Shown here piece after piece: positions 60,910-64,000 of a stretch of 64,000 bases of DNA. Under the pieces are notes generated by a model. It had not been told where the DNA came from. It made no database searches and saw only the letters and a list, made by a program, of their open reading frames with translations. The stretch covers positions 3,038,001-3,102,000 of the forward strand of contig CP005974.1 of NCBI GenBank assembly GCA_000940995.1, given 5' to 3'. This DNA comes from Photobacterium gaetbulicola Gung47 (lineage in GTDB: Bacteria > Pseudomonadota > Gammaproteobacteria > Enterobacterales > Vibrionaceae). Position numbers and translations under genes: made by a program. Each line of letters opens with the position of its first letter. Position 1 is the first letter of the stretch.

Positions 60910-61344
60910 CTAGCGATTTGGGTGGTTGAGAATGTGATCTTCCCAATCGATCACATCGATTTCATACACCACGCTATCACGTACCGACTCACCGACGGCA
61001 TGCATGGCGTCTTTCGAACCGGTTAGCAGCGGGTGCCACTCCGGCAGCGCTTTGCCCTCGGCCAACAGGCGGTAGGCACAGGTTTCCGGTAGCCAAACAA
61101 ACTCGTCGATACGCTCGCGGGTCAGCTTGAGGCATTCTTCGCCCGATTCGAACCGGTTCGGGTAGTCTTTACAAGAGCAGGTCTTGTTGTCCAGTAGGCT
61201 ACAGGCCACATTGGTGTAGTAGATTTCGTCGGTATCATCATCAATCAGCTTGTGCAGGCAGCATTTGCCGCAACCGTCACACAGTGCTTCCCACTCCTGA
61301 TCGGTCATTTGCTTCAAATCTTTCTGTTGCCAATAGTGCGTCAT
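60910..61344 (-). CDS. ycgN: YcgN family cysteine-cluster protein (UPF0260)
   Basis: 144 residues. Eight cysteines: LCDGCGKCCLHKLI near the start, NVACSLLDNKTCSCKDYPNR, GEECLKL and PETCAYRLL. This is the Fe-S or zinc cluster pattern of UPF0260. In E. coli the homologue YcgN adjoins the MinC-related ycgM/L genes. The function is unknown. AAGG precedes the ATG at 61344; a GTG lies one codon earlier. Confidence 0.93.
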   Translation of the reverse strand: MTHYWQQKDLKQMTDQEWEALCDGCGKCCLHKLIDDDTDEIYYTNVACSLLDNKTCSCKDYPNRFESGEECLKLTRERIDEFVWLPETCAYRLLAEGKALPEWHPLLTGSKDAMHAVGESVRDSVVYEIDVIDWEDHILNHPNR

Positions 61345-61577
61345 CACATTGCCTTCTGTTGCTCTCTACCTTGTGCTATGCCAAGGCCTATCATGGAGGC
61401 GGTTTTATAGCTCCCAGCCCCGCAAAGTGCAAGCAATTCCGGCCTATCGCCACCAATAACGTCATGGAATAAGAATCACTCTTATCCGCTGCCACAAAAG
61501 CCACATTTTTTTGATCCCTGGCACCGAGAGTGGTAACGTTCGCAGCCGTTTTGATAAGTGTAGATAAGTGGTAAGTG

Positions 61578-61826
61578 ATGGAATGTCGACTAGGCTGTGG
61601 GGCGTGCTGTATTGCGCCAAGTATTTCTTCACCGATCCCCGGTATGCCGAAGGGCAAACCGGCCGGCGTTCGCTGCATCCAGCTTGATGACAATAACCTG
61701 TGCAAGATTTTCGGCAAGCCCGAACGCCCTGCCGTTTGCCATCAGTTCAAAGCCTGCCCATCGCTGTGTGGGAGTAGCAACCAGCAGGCGTTAGTCAATA
61801 TTAGCGAACTGGAAAGTATGACCTAA
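61578..61826 (+). CDS. YkgJ-family cysteine-cluster protein
   Basis: 82 residues. ECRLGCGACCIAPSISSPI, GVRCIQLDDNNLC, ERPAVCHQFKACPSLCG form the YkgJ/YeiW cysteine-cluster pattern, probably a metal site. The family has no established function. The start is the ATG at 61578, one codon inside the longest frame. Its 3' end overlaps the convergent gene by four bases. Confidence 0.88.
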   Translation: MECRLGCGACCIAPSISSPIPGMPKGKPAGVRCIQLDDNNLCKIFGKPERPAVCHQFKACPSLCGSSNQQALVNISELESMT

Positions 61827-62068
61827 ACTGCCATCTTGCCCGTCAGGATACGTAGCACCGACTTGGCGTGCTCAACGGCCTGGTGGCCCGAATAAGTCAG
61901 GTAGCCGCCGTCTTCCTGGGTCACCAACCCTTTTGCATACAGGCGCTGCGCAGCTGCGACCATCTCCGGCCCGGCATCACTGTGTACTTTAATCCCCTCC
62001 AAATCGCTGTGCATTGGGAATTTCACTAGCAGGTTCATCTCGTGAACCAAATCGGCATTGTACGGCAT
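61823..62068 (-). CDS. TIGR02647 family protein
   Basis: 81 residues, helical, beginning MPYNADLVHEMNLLVKFPMH. The winged-helix-like layout with AQRLYAKGLVTQEDGGYLT suggests a MarR-like small DNA-binding fold, as the family is often labelled, but this is not proven. Common in Vibrio, Shewanella and Pseudomonas. Confidence 0.85.
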   Translation of the reverse strand: MPYNADLVHEMNLLVKFPMHSDLEGIKVHSDAGPEMVAAAQRLYAKGLVTQEDGGYLTYSGHQAVEHAKSVLRILTGKMAV

Positions 62069-62185
62069 GCTTTTCTCTCTTACTGATTTAACCTAACAGT
62101 AATACTAGCGGCTTGGCGCCAGAAAAGTAGGTGGCAAGATCAATTCACAGCCATCACGAGAGCGAGCAAGATCATATTTTTGTTA

Positions 62186-62213
62186 TAAAAAAACCGCCTC
62201 GATAGGCGGTTTT
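62186..62213 (-). terminator. Terminator of the Tim44-like gene
   Basis: AAAACCGCCT / AGGCGGTTTT with a CGAT loop, running into TTTTTT on the minus strand. Confidence 0.93.
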
Positions 62214-62233
62214 CAAACTATCGCACAATGCTG

Positions 62234-63112
62234 TTAGGCTTGAATGCCAACAATCAGCCAAGGTGCGTTCGGTGTACGCAAGTCACGCTCAAGGTGCCAG
62301 ATATCCGCGATATCCTCTTCCACACCTTCGTGGCGGTCTTTGTAACGGCCAGAGAACTTAATGCTCAGCTGGGCAATATTGGCATCGTAGTCGGCACGTA
62401 CCAGCTCGGCATCGACATACATCACTTCGGTATGCTGCTCACCGTCAAGTTTAGCGCGCTCAGCCATCAAGTCATCGAGCAACGCCGGGCTAACATACTC
62501 TTTGATTTTAGCCAGATCGTTATAGTTCCATGCCCCTTGGATGGTTCGGTAGTGCTCGCGGGCACCATTGAGGAACGCATTCATATTAAAGCCCGGAGGC
62601 AGATTGAATGGCACATCGCTGTCGGTCGATACGTACTCGTCCTGCCCCATGCCGCCCTGATTCGCCTGCTGGCGGAACTGGTGATGCTGCTGAGGCTGGC
62701 GTGGTGAGTTGCCGGCATACGCCTCGCGGTGGCCCATCGGGGTCGATTTAGCACCACGCATTGTTTTGAACAACTTGAAGATAACAAAGGCTATCAAGCC
62801 CAAGATCAAAATATCCATGAACTGGATACCTTCAAACGCACCGCCAAAGAAGGCTGCCAGCAGTCCACCGGCCAAAAGCCCGCCCATTAGACCGCCCATG
62901 AGTCCTTTCTTGCCAGATGTTGCTGCCTGATTAGCGCCTGGCTGTTGTTGCTGTCTCAGGGTGTCCGTTTGTTGTGGTTGCTGTTTTTTCACTGGCGCTG
63001 TTTTAAAACTCTTGCCAAATGATTTACCGCCACCAAATCTCTTCGCCTCAGCCTCTGGCGCCACGAAAGCGACCGTTAGGATCAGGGCAAATACTGTGAA
63101 GATGCGTTTCAT
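62234..63112 (-). CDS. Tim44-like domain protein
   Basis: 292 residues. A signal peptide or N-terminal anchor (ending PEAEA), a Gln-rich low-complexity stretch (about 40-65), a Gly-Met-rich hydrophobic segment (LMGGLMGGLLAGGLLAAFFGG) and another membrane segment near 100, then the Tim44/MBA1 domain from about 165 to the end. Such proteins are anchored at the inner membrane; the role in bacteria is unclear. The longest frame adds eight residues; the start here gives a normal signal sequence. Confidence 0.9.
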   Translation of the reverse strand: MKRIFTVFALILTVAFVAPEAEAKRFGGGKSFGKSFKTAPVKKQQPQQTDTLRQQQQPGANQAATSGKKGLMGGLMGGLLAGGLLAAFFGGAFEGIQFMDILILGLIAFVIFKLFKTMRGAKSTPMGHREAYAGNSPRQPQQHHQFRQQANQGGMGQDEYVSTDSDVPFNLPPGFNMNAFLNGAREHYRTIQGAWNYNDLAKIKEYVSPALLDDLMAERAKLDGEQHTEVMYVDAELVRADYDANIAQLSIKFSGRYKDRHEGVEEDIADIWHLERDLRTPNAPWLIVGIQA

Positions 63113-63306
63113 CCGAATGAAATACCTTTGCCTCATATTGAAGGTTGCATCCTAAACCGCAGCAACTGAATGTCAACCAAACCACACAAGCAAATTGTTA
63201 CTAATATTAACTATCAATGAATAGTTTCATATCGTGCTCGATTGAACTAGTCTATAACTCCAATAACTTCAAAGTATTAATAATGATTTTGTAGGCAGAA
63301 TGACTT

Positions 63307-63705
63307 ATGCAAGATACTCACAGCAAACTTATCGGCTATCTGTTGTGGATTTTTGGCTTTACCGGCGCTCACCGCTTTTACTACGGTAAACCTGTCTCCG
63401 GCACCATCTGGTTCTTCACCCTCGGGCTATTGGGTATCGGCTGGTTAATCGACCTGTTCCTGATCCCTTCCATGGACCGAGAAGCAGATCTTCGTTTCCA
63501 CGGTGGCGAAATCGATTATACCGTAGCCTGGCTGCTACTGACCTTCCTTGGCGTGTTTGGCCTGCACCGCATGTACATGGGAAAATGGCTCACTGGTATC
63601 TTGTATCTCTGTACCTTCGGTTTCTTCCTTATCGGGATCTTGGTCGATTTCTGGACCCTCAACGAGCAGGTCTCGATTCAGAACCAACAGCGCCGCCGGG
63701 CTTAG
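63307..63705 (+). CDS. Protein with two TM2 domains
   Basis: 132 residues. Two similar halves, each a hydrophobic pair with the TM2 signature: FGFTGAHRFYYGKPVSG and FGVFGLHRMYMGKWLTG (approximate positions 17-33 and 80-96). Each ends near IGWLIDLFLIP or IGILVDFWTLN. Function unknown; found widely in Gammaproteobacteria. GCAGAATGACTT lies before the ATG without a strong ribosome binding site. Confidence 0.9.
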   Translation: MQDTHSKLIGYLLWIFGFTGAHRFYYGKPVSGTIWFFTLGLLGIGWLIDLFLIPSMDREADLRFHGGEIDYTVAWLLLTFLGVFGLHRMYMGKWLTGILYLCTFGFFLIGILVDFWTLNEQVSIQNQQRRRA

Positions 63706-63731
63706 CCTCGCTGAAAAAACAATCAACACTG

Positions 63732-63759
63732 ATGCCAGCCTTCAAAAAAGTGCTGGCAT
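63732..63759 (+). terminator. Possible terminator after the TM2 gene
   Basis: ATGCCAGC / GCTGGCAT stem around a 12-base loop; no long T-run. Confidence 0.55.
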
Positions 63760-63978
63760 TTGCCTTGACTAGGCTCACATCTCGCCAAGTAACTATCAGA
63801 AATGGTGATAGAGAAAGTTATTAGGCTTGACCTATTCTGGCGGTTAACACTAGAATATCGAACAATGTTCTAATTATTTTATGCCTTTCTGCAAAAAACT
63901 TATTTCGCATCATTCCCACTCGGGCTGGGCATATTACAATTAAGCAAAATAAGATTTATTCGATTAAGAGTAACTTCG

Positions 63979-64000
63979 ATGGCAAGACGAAACGACCATA
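63979..64000 (+). CDS. Start of a gene cut by the window edge
   Basis: Seven codons, MARRNDH, with AAGAG twelve bases upstream of the ATG. The beginning is like that of some TetR-family regulators, but seven residues are too few to identify it. Confidence 0.4.

Noticed and set aside
1..64000. Search for CRISPR arrays, insertion sequences, integron sites, prophage or toxin-antitoxin and defence cassettes
   Set aside because: No regularly spaced repeats, transposase or integrase frames or recognisable defence genes; the window looks like conserved backbone.

Overview
The window comes from a gammaproteobacterium of the family Vibrionaceae. The evidence is the topA-yciN-sohB-yciK-rluB-yciO-rnm-trp-yciB-yciA-yciI gene order, an AspS-type secretin pilotin, a GbpA chitin-binding protein behind a c-di-GMP riboswitch, and NSS and DAACS sodium-coupled transporters. 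Base composition is near 50% GC, which fits Photobacterium, Grimontia or a relative better than typical Vibrio; I cannot name the species. Almost all of it reads as intact chromosomal backbone. I see no insertion sequence, prophage, integron or CRISPR array.

Layout. 1-8791: topA (3' end cut by the window edge), yciN, a DUF805 membrane protein, sohB, yciK, rluB, yciO and rnm. 8803-16810: a complete tryptophan operon with TrpR-type operator, a trpL leader peptide carrying three consecutive Trp codons, an attenuator, then a type I-beta DAHP synthase followed by trpE, G, D, C(F), B, A. 17071-20337: a DAACS symporter, yciB, yciA, yciI and the pilotin. 20546-27138: an RlmI-like methyltransferase, a small basic protein, a pseudouridine synthase, an NSS transporter with TyrR-like boxes, cardiolipin synthase and a nitrilase-family hydrolase. 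27211-30659: a four-gene osmoprotectant ABC transporter. 31067-35856: a secreted protein paired with a diguanylate cyclase, an Fe-type alcohol dehydrogenase, and gbpA with its c-di-GMP-I riboswitch. 36293-46978: a nitrate assimilation locus, with cobA, nirB, nirD, a nitrate transporter and a PP2C/protein kinase fusion leftward, divergent from the nitrate reductase gene nasA, which has a sigma-54 promoter. 47038-51011: a DASS anion transporter divergent from a CitA/DcuS-type two-component system. 51053-51555: two tRNA-Ser genes followed by degenerate tRNA 3'-end repeats, each with its own terminator hairpin. 51818-63705: a large mechanosensitive channel, alaE, a Nudix hydrolase, a SEC-C protein, dusC, two cysteine-cluster proteins, a Tim44-like protein and a TM2 protein. 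A gene starting at 63979 is cut by the right edge.

The points most worth a second look are the phosphatase-kinase fusion inside the nitrate assimilation gene set, two diverged copies of one nested-palindrome repeat family lying between convergent genes, the tRNA-Ser 3'-end repeat array, the DAHP synthase placed under tryptophan attenuation, a perfect FNR box with no obvious target gene, and an undescribed small basic protein with a hairpin at its predicted mRNA 5' end. Starts were moved inward from the longest open frame wherever a ribosome binding site and family alignment favoured it; the entries say where.
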